NCBI GenBank assembly: GCA_964631605.1
Contig: CAZVYG010000032.1
Location: 1-48,832, forward strand
Length of the DNA stretch: 48,832 nucleotides
From: JARKQH01 sp964631605
GTDB lineage: Bacteria > Verrucomicrobiota > Verrucomicrobiia > Limisphaerales > UBA8199
Direction: 5' to 3'
The notes under the pieces: model-generated
Database searches by the model: none
Told to the model about the DNA's origin: nothing
The model's input: only the letters and a program-made list of their open reading frames with translations
Program-made: the position numbers and the translations under genes
Part shown: piece after piece, positions 33,636 to 42,712 of the stretch
Layout: each line of letters begins with the position of its first letter
How positions within the stretch are numbered: position 1 is the stretch's first letter

Positions 33636-34089
33636 CGGAGCCTTCCTGGTGCATCAACACGCCAAACCGCTTGTAGGTCTTGAGCATGAAATGAGTCGAG
33701 GTGGACAGAACCCCTTCAAGCGGCGAGAGCCTCTCGCTTACGAAACTCGCCACTTCTCTCAGCGTCCGCCCTTCAACAAACAGCAGCAGGTCGTACGCCC
33801 CGCTCATGAGATAGGCCGAGCGAACCTCGGGAAAGCGGCTGATGCGGTTGGCGATGGTGTCGAAACCGCCCTCCCGCTGCGGAGTGACTTTGACCTCGAT
33901 AACGGCCGTGACTTTCTCCAGCTCAAGCTGATCCTCGTTCAGAATCGCCTGGTAACCGCGGATCACACCGCGTTTCTCGTAGTCTTCAATGCGCTGGTTG
34001 ACTTCAGCGGTGGGGATGCCCAGCATGTGGGCAATGTGTTCCCGCGGTTCCAACGCGTTACGCTGCAGTATTTTCAACAGTTCGTCCAT
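33610..34089 (-). CDS. Lrp/AsnC-family transcriptional regulator
   Basis: 159 residues. A winged-helix N-terminus (MDELLKILQRNALEPREHIA, then HMLGIPTAEVNQRIEDYEKR) is followed by GVIRGYQAILN and an AsnC/RAM ligand-binding domain (KVTAVIEVKVTPQREGGFDT, FPEVRSAYLMSGAYDLLLFV). RAM domains bind amino acids and assemble into octamers. The DNA-binding part begins with helix 1 right at the start, so the ATG at 34089 is right. The downstream aminotransferase gene overlaps it by 26 bases, so autoregulation and amino-acid-responsive control of that enzyme are likely. The upstream 148 bases contain no identified operator. Confidence 0.92.
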   Translation of the reverse strand: MDELLKILQRNALEPREHIAHMLGIPTAEVNQRIEDYEKRGVIRGYQAILNEDQLELEKVTAVIEVKVTPQREGGFDTIANRISRFPEVRSAYLMSGAYDLLLFVEGRTLREVASFVSERLSPLEGVLSTSTHFMLKTYKRFGVLMHQEGSDERLSITP

Positions 34090-34237
34090 AATCGGCCTCG
34101 GATAAAACGCGCGGGAAGGTAGCCGCTTCCCCTGGGCCGGGTCGAGAAAAAAGGGACGCGATCAACGCGGTGCGGCGGCGGGCCGAAACTGACCCAAAAC
34201 CGCCCCTGCCCCCAAATGGACCGGGGTTCCCCAAAAG

Positions 34238-36661
34238 TCATGGGTTGCAGCGAGCCCGGTAAAAGCCTTGACTGCAGGGAGTTTCGCTCGCGTCCGTCCA
34301 GTTGGTGTCATTGCTGGCGCTTTGAAAGCGCAACACTTCCAACCACCCATTGGTTTGAAATTGGCAAGTGCGTTCAATGGCGTAGGTCCACCCCGGCACG
34401 AGGTTTTCGAGGCTCAAAAGCGGCTTGCCCGATTGGCAAGAGAGGCCGGCGAACACGGGGCGGTTCCAAACGTGATTGAAAGCAGCCGGGCAGCCCCGCG
34501 CTTTGGTCCAGCCGATCATCGTCAGACCGGCGGGGCTCTCCGGCTCATAGATATGAATTCGTACGCCGGGCTCACTGCCAGGCGAAAGCCAGACAGGCCT
34601 GGGTTCCAGACTGCCGCGACGGTTCAGGAAAATCGCGCTCGGGGTGTTGTAGTTGGCCACGAGCAGCTCCGGGTAACCATCATGATTCAGGTCCGCCAGT
34701 TGCAGGTCCTTCGCGTAAAGACGAAACCCGGTGTCGAGATATCGCGGTTCCGGGGAGAGCCCAGCATCGCTGTTATCGAAGGAGACGATCCTGCCGTCGT
34801 CCACGGTAACAATTTCGACGAAACCGTCCGCGTCCAGGTCCGCCACGTCAAAGGCAAGTGCGCCGTGGCCCGTCTCGGGCATGAAGAATGGCGACGCGGC
34901 GAATTGTCCCGCTGTATTCAGAAAGGCCAGCACGGAACCGCGGCGATTGGCGCAAAGGAGTTCAGGCCGGGAGTCCTTGTTGAGGTCGCGAAGTTGCACG
35001 GCGGTGTACCAATGACTGGACAGGCCGCGGCTGGCCGCCAATTGGAACGCGCCGTCCTGCCACAGATAAATCTTGATTTTGCCCTCGGTTTGGTAGGGAT
35101 TCGCGATGCAGGCGGCTAGGTCACTGTCGCCGTCCCCGTCAAGGTCGCCCCAGGCCAGATCATTGTGCCCATAGGTGCTGTATTCATTGCCCAGGACAAG
35201 GGATTGATGGTTCAAAGTCTTCCCGGTGTTCAGGTAGATGCGTACCGGCATCCAGTAGCCGCTCACGGCGACGTCCACATCTCCATCCCGGTCGAAATCG
35301 CACGCCCTCGCGACGTGGACGCATTCATACCACTCCAGCGGTGGCGCGAACGTGGAGTCCCGGACGTATCCCGCGCTCGAATTGGTGTAAAGCATGAGCC
35401 TGACATTGGAAGACACGTTGTTTCGGAAATTCCCGATCAGGAGATCGGCCAAGCCGTCGCCGTTGTAGTCCCCCCGTTCCAAAGTGTGATAGGAGTAGGA
35501 GGAATAGGACAGTGCCGGCGACAGGACCAGGCTGGTGGGCGTTATTTCGACGCCGTACGACAACACGGGAATGGGGTGGGTGGCGGGCGGGGGGTTGCTG
35601 CTGGCTGGATTCAGGCTCACAAGGCTCATGGTCACAATCGAGGTGGCATAAATATCGTAATTCACATAAGCGCGCGTCGCCACCCACGTATCGTGCAGTA
35701 CCAGAAAGCGATTGGTGGTTTCGATCCGATACCCCACCCCCACCGTGGAATGAGCACCGTAAGGCGGACCTGACCATGTGATCAGCAATGGCCCCGGCGC
35801 CGTCTGAATGGCCGACACATAATTCGACCATTGCGTGTTGGGAAGCGCGACCTGATCGAACTGCCACCCATACCCCAATTCCGCCGCCGCCCCATATCGG
35901 CGCAGGCGGTCATCTCTCAACCACATCAGTTCCTCGGTAATCGCGTAGTACCATCCTTGCGTGCTGTTCAAGCCCGGAACCAGCCCCGGACACCCATGAT
36001 CGTTCCAATAACCCAGCACCATGCTTTCGGAGGTCAGAGCGCAATTCAGATACCACAAATAATTGGGCACCCCGGGAATGATCCGCTCCTCCGGAGCCGG
36101 GTCCTCCGCCAGGGGCGGAGCGTCGGCCGCGGTTAGCCCTTTTGTCGCAGACAGGGCCGGCTCGAGAAGCTCCTCCCCATCCCCGGGGCGGGGCCTTGGT
36201 CTCGGCGCAGGACCTGCGCCGGAGAAAAACTCCTTTCCGGGCGCGGGCGGATGCGGAATACGCCCCACCCCGGAGGATGTCTCCAGCCAGAGTCCTGCCG
36301 GCGTGACCACCACTCGCGAATCAGACTCCTGCAGACCGTTCTGGTTCGTTCGAAACTGGCGGTCAAAAGGCTCGGCGAAATAGTAGAACAGCAGCGATTG
36401 GCTTTGTGGGCCTAAAGCCAGGGTCAGTCCCGGGTTGGGGGATGAATCACCCGGGCGGCATTGAAAAAGTTCGGCATGGGGCGTGCCATCGGTATTCCAA
36501 TAGGTGTCATACGGCTGGATCACGAGATTCTCCGTCCCGAGAAGCTTCTCCGCCCAGACCCGCGCCCGCGCCGCCAGTGCCGATTCTTCCGACCATCCGC
36601 ATTGGCAAAAAGCCCCGACGATCACTCCAACCACAAAATGAGCCGCCCTGCGGTTTTTCAT
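34238..36661 (-). CDS. Secreted C39-like cysteine protease with FG-GAP repeats
   Basis: 807 residues. A signal peptide (MKNRRAAHFVVGVIVGAFCQ) precedes a domain of about 110 residues and a Pro/Glu-rich linker (135-195). Residues 195-350 look like a C39_2 papain-type fold, with Cys207 in LNCALTSESMVLGYW, His304 in GAHSTVGVGYR and Asp324 in VLHDTW as a plausible catalytic triad. From about 395 come six FG-GAP/VCBS-type repeats with DxDxDG loops (GDYNGDGLADLLIGN, DFDRDGDVDVAVSG, GDLDGDGDSDLAAC, DLDADGFVEIVTVDDG, DLNHDGYPELLVAN, and one weaker), probably a Ca-binding propeller. The last 70 residues end in GFYRARCNP. The ATG at 36661 is preferred to a TTG at 36685. The protease assignment is structural inference. 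Confidence 0.8.
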   Translation of the reverse strand: MKNRRAAHFVVGVIVGAFCQCGWSEESALAARARVWAEKLLGTENLVIQPYDTYWNTDGTPHAELFQCRPGDSSPNPGLTLALGPQSQSLLFYYFAEPFDRQFRTNQNGLQESDSRVVVTPAGLWLETSSGVGRIPHPPAPGKEFFSGAGPAPRPRPRPGDGEELLEPALSATKGLTAADAPPLAEDPAPEERIIPGVPNYLWYLNCALTSESMVLGYWNDHGCPGLVPGLNSTQGWYYAITEELMWLRDDRLRRYGAAAELGYGWQFDQVALPNTQWSNYVSAIQTAPGPLLITWSGPPYGAHSTVGVGYRIETTNRFLVLHDTWVATRAYVNYDIYATSIVTMSLVSLNPASSNPPPATHPIPVLSYGVEITPTSLVLSPALSYSSYSYHTLERGDYNGDGLADLLIGNFRNNVSSNVRLMLYTNSSAGYVRDSTFAPPLEWYECVHVARACDFDRDGDVDVAVSGYWMPVRIYLNTGKTLNHQSLVLGNEYSTYGHNDLAWGDLDGDGDSDLAACIANPYQTEGKIKIYLWQDGAFQLAASRGLSSHWYTAVQLRDLNKDSRPELLCANRRGSVLAFLNTAGQFAASPFFMPETGHGALAFDVADLDADGFVEIVTVDDGRIVSFDNSDAGLSPEPRYLDTGFRLYAKDLQLADLNHDGYPELLVANYNTPSAIFLNRRGSLEPRPVWLSPGSEPGVRIHIYEPESPAGLTMIGWTKARGCPAAFNHVWNRPVFAGLSCQSGKPLLSLENLVPGWTYAIERTCQFQTNGWLEVLRFQSASNDTNWTDASETPCSQGFYRARCNP

Positions 36662-36997
36662 AATCACACAAGCTTTGCAGTTCAAGGCTTGATCAAGCCA
36701 CTATCCGCCCCGCCCTCGGCAACAGCAAGCGCCAAGTTCTTGTGTCTCTCATTTTTTGCTTTCATTTTGAGCCGCAGGGGTTGTAGAATTTGTTATTAAT
36801 CGGTCCAAAGCTCAAACCCCTGAATCAGAAGATGTGTGGAGAAAAGGTCAGACATGCGGTTGCGTCTCCTCCGACGCCCGTTGGCCGATTATTCCCCGTC
36901 TCCCCGGTTCAGTTCACGAAGCACGTGACATTCCAACGCGGGTTCGGACTTTGGCCCGTTCCCACCCACTCATGCTCAAACCCAATGAAGTAATTCT
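36662..36997. other. Divergent intergenic region between the two giant secreted-protein genes
   Basis: 336 bases with no supported gene. Promoters for both directions must lie here. The plus side holds an AT-rich patch near 36781-36800 (ttgtagaatttgttattaat), the most promoter-like stretch, which would leave a leader of roughly 190 bases before 36998. No sigma-54-like site with proper spacing was seen on the plus strand. Confidence 0.4.
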
Positions 36998-39900
36998 ATG
37001 AAGACACCTTCAAATCACCTGAAACCTGTTGTGACGCTCGGGTGTGTCCTGGCGCTGGCCGGCCTGGCGCGCGCGGACTTTGACCCGATTCCCTTGACAC
37101 CGGAAAGCTTTACCGCTGACGTCATTGTCGAGAAGACCGCTCCCAAACCCTTTCCGGATTACGTGACCGCCACGATGGACGGCGGTACCAATAACAACGC
37201 CTGGGTCTGGTACGAACAAGGCTTTGATGCAACTCGCCCCACCACCGGTCTGCCCCCGGCGGGGTCCACGTTCAGCGCCTACAGCGATCCCAACCACTCG
37301 TTCCAGATGCCCGCAAGCTACAGCGCGAACAACGCGCTCTGTGTTTATTCGGCACTGACACCGGGCACGCTCACCCTGACGACGCCGACGCCACTGGCGG
37401 CGATTTCCGTGCTCAATGCCGGCGGCGGCGCCAGCACGATCAACTACACCATCTACCACCAGGGCGGCGGAACGGAATCGGGAACGATTGATGTTCTGGA
37501 CTGGTTCAATACCACCGCCACCACGGTAGCGCATCTCGCCGCGGGCCGTGTCAACACCGACAACGGCCAGCTCGGCAACACCTACAGCGCCAGCCCCCGA
37601 TTGTTTTACAACGACATTATCCTTACCGACATGGTCAACCCGGTCACGAAGATTGAATTCAGCTCAACCAGCGGCAACCGGGCCGCGATTTTCGGCTTGA
37701 GCGGTTCGCCCGATGGCATGAACTACACGCCGCTGGCCGTCACCGGCTTCAACCGCGACATGGTCATCGAAGCGGGCGTTACTCCCACGGGCTTCCTGTT
37801 CACCAAGTCCACGGTGACCATGGACGGGGGCAGCACCAACAACACCGGCAACACGTTCTATGAGCAGGGATTCAACACCGGCGCGCCAACCACCGGGCTG
37901 CCGCCGGCAGGCTCGAACATCTCGGGCGGGTCGCCGTTGCACACCTTCACCCTCGCGCCGGACTACACCACCAACAACGTGCTGTATGTCGGCAACTACG
38001 AATTCGTGAATGGCGATGTTCCCGGCGAGAACACCCTCGCGCTGGTCACGCCGGCTTCCTACACGGGCTTGTCTTTTCTGAACACCGCCGGCAACGGCCC
38101 GGTGGCCGTCAACGTGACCGTCACGCATCAGGATAACTCCGTCACCTACTATAGCTTCAGCTCCCTGGATTGGTTCAATGCAGCCACGCCGTTCTTTACT
38201 CTGAACGGCCGCTTTGATCCCAGCACATTGGCCCTCAACAATGTGAACAGCGGGAATCCGAGGCTCTTTGCCAACGACATCGCGCTGACCAGCTCGAGCC
38301 CGGTCACCAGCATCCAGTTCACCTGGGTCAGCGGCGGGCGCGCGGCCATCCTCGCCGTGGCCGGCCAGACCACCAGCGGGGGGGACTTCTCGCCCATTGC
38401 TGTGACGGGTTACAACGCCGACGCCATCGTCGAAGCGGCGGGCACGCCCCAGTTGCCCAATCCGCTGAAGACCGCTACAACGGTCACGATGGACGGCGGC
38501 ACCAACAACACCGGCAACACTTGGATGGAAAGAGGGTACTATGCCGCGATGCCGAACTCGGGTCTGCCCGCGCCAGGCACCATCATCAGCAGCATTACGC
38601 AACCGGATCATCACTACCAGATGCCCGCCAGTTATACCGCCAATAACTGCGTCTTCGTGGATTCCGTCCATGCCGAGGCGAACCTGACCCCGGCCACGCC
38701 GGCCACTTATTCCGCTTTGTCCTTCCTGAGCGCCACCGCCAACAATAACGTGACCAATGAAGTCGTCATGCAGTACGCCGATGGGACGCAGGAGACCAAC
38801 ACCTTTGTTTCGCGGGATTGGTTCAACAACACTCCCTACGCCTACACCGCCTTGGGCCGCGTGCAACTCAACACCCGCACCATTAACGCCGACCCGGGGC
38901 ACACCACCACGCCAAACCCGCGGCTGTATGAGGCGCAATTCGCACTCGGCAACACCGCCAGCCCGCTGACCAACATGGTTCTGCGCTTCCTGGGCGCAAT
39001 CAATCCCACGACGGGCCGCATGGTGGTTCTAGCCGTCAGCGGCACGGCGGGCGCGGTGCCGCCCATCATCAGCACCATCTCGCCGCAAACCATCCCCACC
39101 ATCATGGAGGGTTCTAACATCACCTTCACCGCCACCGTGACCGGCGGTACCGAACCCATCAACTATCGCTGGCAAGTCGGCACCAACGGCGTGTGGGTGG
39201 ACCTGAATGACGGCGGCAAGTTCTCCGGCACCACCACCACCACCCTGACCATCACCAGCATCGGCTGGACCAACACCGCCGATTATCGCATGGTCGCCAC
39301 GAATATCGCCGGCTTTGGCGTCAGCCCCACCGCCACCATTCCGCGCGTCCTCTCGGGCTTGGCGGACGTGACGCTGCCGGGCGATCCGATCGTGGCTTAC
39401 CAACCCAACGGCGGCAGTTCGCCAGCCAACGAAGCGGTCGAGCACTCCATTGACAATCTGACCTCCAAATACTTGAACTTTGGCACCGGCTCGACACCGT
39501 TCACCGGCCCAGCCGGTTTCATCGTCAAACCGTTGCGTGGCGGCACGATCATCAGCGCCCTGAGGTTCTACACCGCCAACGACGCCGAGGGACGCGATCC
39601 GGCGAACTACTTGTTCGAAGGCTCGAACGACGACGGCGCCACCTGGACGACGATCGCTTCCGGCCCGCTGGCGCTCCCAGCCGGGCGGAATGCGGGCGGC
39701 CTTCCTCTCAATCCCCTGACGCAAAACCTCCAGGAGGTTCAGATTCCCAACACCGCGGGTTTCACTTCCTACCGGGTGAGTTTCTCCGCTGTCAAAGGCG
39801 GTGGGGACGCCCTTATGCAGATCGGCGAAGTTGAGCTGCTCGGTGTCTTGAACCCGAACGCCGTTCCCACCGTTGTTACAGCCCCGGTCAGCACCACGGC

Positions 39901-41260
39901 CAACGAAGGCGCCACCGCCACGTTCTCCGTGACGGCCATCGGCCCCGGCACCCTCGCTTACCAGTGGTATGATGTGACGGCGGGTGACCCGGGCACCCCG
40001 CTGGCGGGCAAAACGGCGGCGACCCTTTCGCTCCCCAACGTGACCGGGGCCATGAACGGCAATGCCTATCGCGTTGTGGTTTCCAATCCCTACGGCTCGG
40101 TTACCAGCCCCGTGCCCCCCAACCCCGGCGCCCAACTCACCGTGGTTAGTGGTCCGCCTGTGGTCGTTACCGATCTGGCGGCGGAAGAGGTGGTTTATGC
40201 CGGTCGCACCGCGTTGCTTCCGGTGATCATCAACGGCACGGAACCCTTCACCCTGCAGTGGCAGAAGAACGGCGCCAACTTGAGCGACACCGCGCGCATC
40301 ATCGGCTCGCAGAGCAATATCCTGGCGATTATCAACTCGCAAACGGCCGACAACGGAAACTACCAGTTGGCCACGATCCAGAACGGTCAGGGTAGCGCCC
40401 AGAGCGCCGTCCAGGCGCTGACGGTCCAGAAAATTCCAGCCTTCACGCTGAATGGCGCTGGCTGGGCGCTCAATGGGGTCCAGGGCAGCACGCCCTATCC
40501 GGCCACCATGTTCAACGGGGTGCTGGCTCTCTCCGAAAGCCTGGGCAGCACCGCCCGCAGCGCCTGGTATAAGCACAAATTGTTCATCGGCGCGTTCAAA
40601 GCCTCCTTCATTTATCAGGATGTAGGCGGCGGCGGCGCGGACGGCGCGGCCTTCGTCCTGCAGAATGATCCGCGTGGGACAACGGCCCTGGGCGGCTCGG
40701 GCGGCAGCCTCGGCTACTCGGGCATCACGCCCAGCGTGGCGCTCCAAATCAACATCTACAACACCTCCGGCGTCGCCTTTAATACCAACGGCAACACCGG
40801 CGGCTACGCCTCAACCGGCGCGGTGGACCTTCGCGGCGGCGACGCGATCCGGGTGGAACTCACCTACGTGGGTGACAGTGTGCATCTGGTGCTGAGCAAC
40901 ACGGTTACGGCCGCCACCTTCGAGGCCGACCTGCCGGTCGGCAGCTTGCCTGCCCGAGTAGGCTCGGACCTCGCCTGGGTGGGCTTCACCGGCGCCGACG
41001 GGGGCACGGTTTCCACTCAGAACATCAGCGAGTTTCAGTTCATCCCGCTTCCGACGATGACGGCTCAGCCGGTTGGGTCGGATGTGGTCTTGGCGTGGCC
41101 CGCTACCATCGGTGGCTACAAGATCCAGTCCGCCAACAGCCTGACCGCCCCGGCTTGGGTTGACGCGGGTCTGACCGAGACTCTCGTCGGTGGGCAGTAT
41201 CAGGCGACCGTTTCGGCGGCCGGCGGCAGCAAATACTACCGCTTGGTGCTCACGCCGTAA
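36998..41260 (+). CDS. Giant secreted protein: three novel repeats, Ig-like domains, discoidin-like and lectin-like domains
   Basis: 1420 residues. A signal peptide (1-26, ending LARA) precedes three units at about 28-236, 244-456 and 464-682. Each has TMDGG(T/S)NN, GLP(P/A)(A/P)G, DWFN, NPRL or SPRL, and a closing A(I/V)(F/L)xx(S/A)G motif; I recognise no named domain. Next come an Ig-like domain (about 688-783), a discoidin-like domain (about 785-950, with HSIDNLTSKYLNFG and EGSNDDGATWTTIASGP), and two more Ig-like domains (955-1050, 1055-1143; YQW and LQWQKNGANL). A legume-lectin-like beta-sandwich follows (about 1147-1345), then a 70-residue tail ending in KYYRLVLTP. It is probably a surface or matrix protein that binds carbohydrate. 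It has no visible catalytic motif. A strong terminator follows. Confidence 0.85.
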   Translation: MKTPSNHLKPVVTLGCVLALAGLARADFDPIPLTPESFTADVIVEKTAPKPFPDYVTATMDGGTNNNAWVWYEQGFDATRPTTGLPPAGSTFSAYSDPNHSFQMPASYSANNALCVYSALTPGTLTLTTPTPLAAISVLNAGGGASTINYTIYHQGGGTESGTIDVLDWFNTTATTVAHLAAGRVNTDNGQLGNTYSASPRLFYNDIILTDMVNPVTKIEFSSTSGNRAAIFGLSGSPDGMNYTPLAVTGFNRDMVIEAGVTPTGFLFTKSTVTMDGGSTNNTGNTFYEQGFNTGAPTTGLPPAGSNISGGSPLHTFTLAPDYTTNNVLYVGNYEFVNGDVPGENTLALVTPASYTGLSFLNTAGNGPVAVNVTVTHQDNSVTYYSFSSLDWFNAATPFFTLNGRFDPSTLALNNVNSGNPRLFANDIALTSSSPVTSIQFTWVSGGRAAILAVAGQTTSGGDFSPIAVTGYNADAIVEAAGTPQLPNPLKTATTVTMDGGTNNTGNTWMERGYYAAMPNSGLPAPGTIISSITQPDHHYQMPASYTANNCVFVDSVHAEANLTPATPATYSALSFLSATANNNVTNEVVMQYADGTQETNTFVSRDWFNNTPYAYTALGRVQLNTRTINADPGHTTTPNPRLYEAQFALGNTASPLTNMVLRFLGAINPTTGRMVVLAVSGTAGAVPPIISTISPQTIPTIMEGSNITFTATVTGGTEPINYRWQVGTNGVWVDLNDGGKFSGTTTTTLTITSIGWTNTADYRMVATNIAGFGVSPTATIPRVLSGLADVTLPGDPIVAYQPNGGSSPANEAVEHSIDNLTSKYLNFGTGSTPFTGPAGFIVKPLRGGTIISALRFYTANDAEGRDPANYLFEGSNDDGATWTTIASGPLALPAGRNAGGLPLNPLTQNLQEVQIPNTAGFTSYRVSFSAVKGGGDALMQIGEVELLGVLNPNAVPTVVTAPVSTTANEGATATFSVTAIGPGTLAYQWYDVTAGDPGTPLAGKTAATLSLPNVTGAMNGNAYRVVVSNPYGSVTSPVPPNPGAQLTVVSGPPVVVTDLAAEEVVYAGRTALLPVIINGTEPFTLQWQKNGANLSDTARIIGSQSNILAIINSQTADNGNYQLATIQNGQGSAQSAVQALTVQKIPAFTLNGAGWALNGVQGSTPYPATMFNGVLALSESLGSTARSAWYKHKLFIGAFKASFIYQDVGGGGADGAAFVLQNDPRGTTALGGSGGSLGYSGITPSVALQINIYNTSGVAFNTNGNTGGYASTGAVDLRGGDAIRVELTYVGDSVHLVLSNTVTAATFEADLPVGSLPARVGSDLAWVGFTGADGGTVSTQNISEFQFIPLPTMTAQPVGSDVVLAWPATIGGYKIQSANSLTAPAWVDAGLTETLVGGQYQATVSAAGGSKYYRLVLTP
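37079..39043 (+). repeat. Three tandem protein-level repeats of about 210 residues
   Basis: Units at 37079-37705, 37727-38365 and 38387-39043. Shared landmarks in order: (P/S)I(A/P)(V/L)T at the start, VTMDGGTNN or ATMDGGTNN, a Gly-Phe/Tyr turn, GLPPAG(S/T), QMPASYxANN, DWFN, PRL(F/Y), (S/N)PVTxIxF and a closing Ala-Gly strand. The units diverge clearly at base level, so duplication is old. Confidence 0.75.
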
Positions 41261-41342
41261 TCATTCCAACAGGCGAACGGGCCCGGTGCGGAACACACCA
41301 AGCCGCGCCGGCCCGACACCGCTCATAAAGCAATTCACACAG

Positions 41343-41372
41343 GGCCGGGAAGTGAGGGCTTCCCGGCCTTTT
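41343..41372 (+). terminator. Rho-independent terminator of the giant secreted-protein gene
   Basis: A perfect 10-base-pair stem GGCCGGGAAG/CTTCCCGGCC (41343-41352 and 41359-41368) with the six-base loop TGAGGG is followed by TTTT. It lies 83 bases after the stop at 41260. There is no T-run in the other direction, so it serves the plus-strand gene; the convergent decarboxylase gene ends at 41393 and may share the hairpin. Confidence 0.8.
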
Positions 41373-41392
41373 GCTCGGGCTGGGAACGAGGT

Positions 41393-42526
41393 TTACTCGT
41401 TGACGTGAACGATCTTCGCCGGGGGAAAGCCGTTGAACCAGGTGGCGGAGGCGCTGCTGTAGGCGCCAATGTTCTCCGAATAGACCAGGTCCTCGATCTC
41501 GAGGTCCGGCAACTCCTCGGACAGGGAGATCTTGTCCAGGGCGTCGCAGGTCTGGCCAAAGACTGCGCAGACCTCGGTCTTGCCCTTTTTGAAGGCTTTC
41601 AGGTGGTATTGGCAGTGATCAAAAATGATGCCGCTGAAGGTGTGATAGACGCTGTCGTCAATGTAGTAGCAGGTTTTGCCGTCTCGGACGGCCTTGCCGA
41701 TGATGCGGGCCACGGACGTGGCGGCGGTGGCGACCAGGAACCGGCCGGGTTCGGCCACGATCTGGATGTCCTTGGGAAACAGACGGTCAATCTCAGTGTT
41801 GATCTTTCGAGCAAGCTGGCTGAAGGGTTTGACGTGCCGGTCGTAAGGGGCGGGAAACCCGCCGCCAATGTCGAGAATCTTGATTTCATGTCCCCGCGAC
41901 TTCGACTCCTTCATGACGGCGGCAGCAATATCCAGCGCCTGAACGAAGTTCTGGAAATTGGTGCACTGGCTCCCCACATGGAAGCTCAGCCCCTCGACCA
42001 CCAACCCCAGATTCAACGCCGCCAGGACCAGGTCCACCGCCTCGCCCGGATCGCACCCGAATTTCGAGGAGAGCTCGACCATGGAGCCGGTGTTGGGCAC
42101 GCGCAACCGCAGGACCACGCCCGCATGGGGGGCGTATTGTTTGATTTTCTTGAGTTCCAGCAGGTTGTCGTAAGTGACCAACGGCTTGTATTGGTCCAGC
42201 GCCTGGAGCGTCTCCTTGGGCTTGGTCGGGTTCGCGTAGATGATCTTGTCCCAGATGAAATCCTGCTGCTCCCTGGGCGGCAGATGTTTGATATTCTCAT
42301 AAACCAGCATGAACTCCGGCAGTGAGGCGACATCAAAACTGGCCCCTGCCCGGTAGAGGGTCCGAATGATTGCAGGTTCGGCGTTGGCCTTGACGGCGTA
42401 ATAGGCCTGGACCTTGGGAAGGTGTTTCTTGAAAGCCGCGTAGTTCCGGCGGATAAGGTCGTGGTCAATGACGACAACCGGCGTTCCGTGATCGCGGGCA
42501 ATGTTCTGGAGCTGTTTTTTAGTCAT
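41393..42526 (-). CDS. Ornithine/lysine decarboxylase, alanine-racemase-fold type
   Basis: 377 residues, fold-type III PLP enzyme. PLP lysine Lys46 is in AYYAVKAN; SFHVGSQC, DIGGGFP and EPGRFLV are phosphate and ring contacts. Cys327-Asp328 in FGQTCDALDKI and the C-terminal SASATWFNGF are the active-site elements of eukaryotic-type ornithine decarboxylase, made across the dimer. It should decarboxylate ornithine to putrescine, and perhaps lysine to cadaverine; the split cannot be made by eye. Diaminopimelate decarboxylase is less likely given the length and the C-terminal motif. The ATG at 42526 (MTKKQLQNIARDHGTPVVVI) is chosen because family similarity begins there; a longer in-frame start lies at 42586. 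Confidence 0.88.
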   Translation of the reverse strand: MTKKQLQNIARDHGTPVVVIDHDLIRRNYAAFKKHLPKVQAYYAVKANAEPAIIRTLYRAGASFDVASLPEFMLVYENIKHLPPREQQDFIWDKIIYANPTKPKETLQALDQYKPLVTYDNLLELKKIKQYAPHAGVVLRLRVPNTGSMVELSSKFGCDPGEAVDLVLAALNLGLVVEGLSFHVGSQCTNFQNFVQALDIAAAVMKESKSRGHEIKILDIGGGFPAPYDRHVKPFSQLARKINTEIDRLFPKDIQIVAEPGRFLVATAATSVARIIGKAVRDGKTCYYIDDSVYHTFSGIIFDHCQYHLKAFKKGKTEVCAVFGQTCDALDKISLSEELPDLEIEDLVYSENIGAYSSASATWFNGFPPAKIVHVNE

Positions 42527-42712
42527 GATCGGCCGCTGCCAAAGCAAGCGTTGCGTGCCTTTAAGCTGTTTCCCTTCCCAGCACAAGCCAAAACCGACCC
42601 AAACCCATCAATCCATCGGTGCACCCGGCGGATTTCCTCCTTTCATGTTTTGGGGTTGTGTTTAACGGCAGGGGGGTTGAAGATCATTACGACTTTGTTT
42701 AACGTCGGACCC

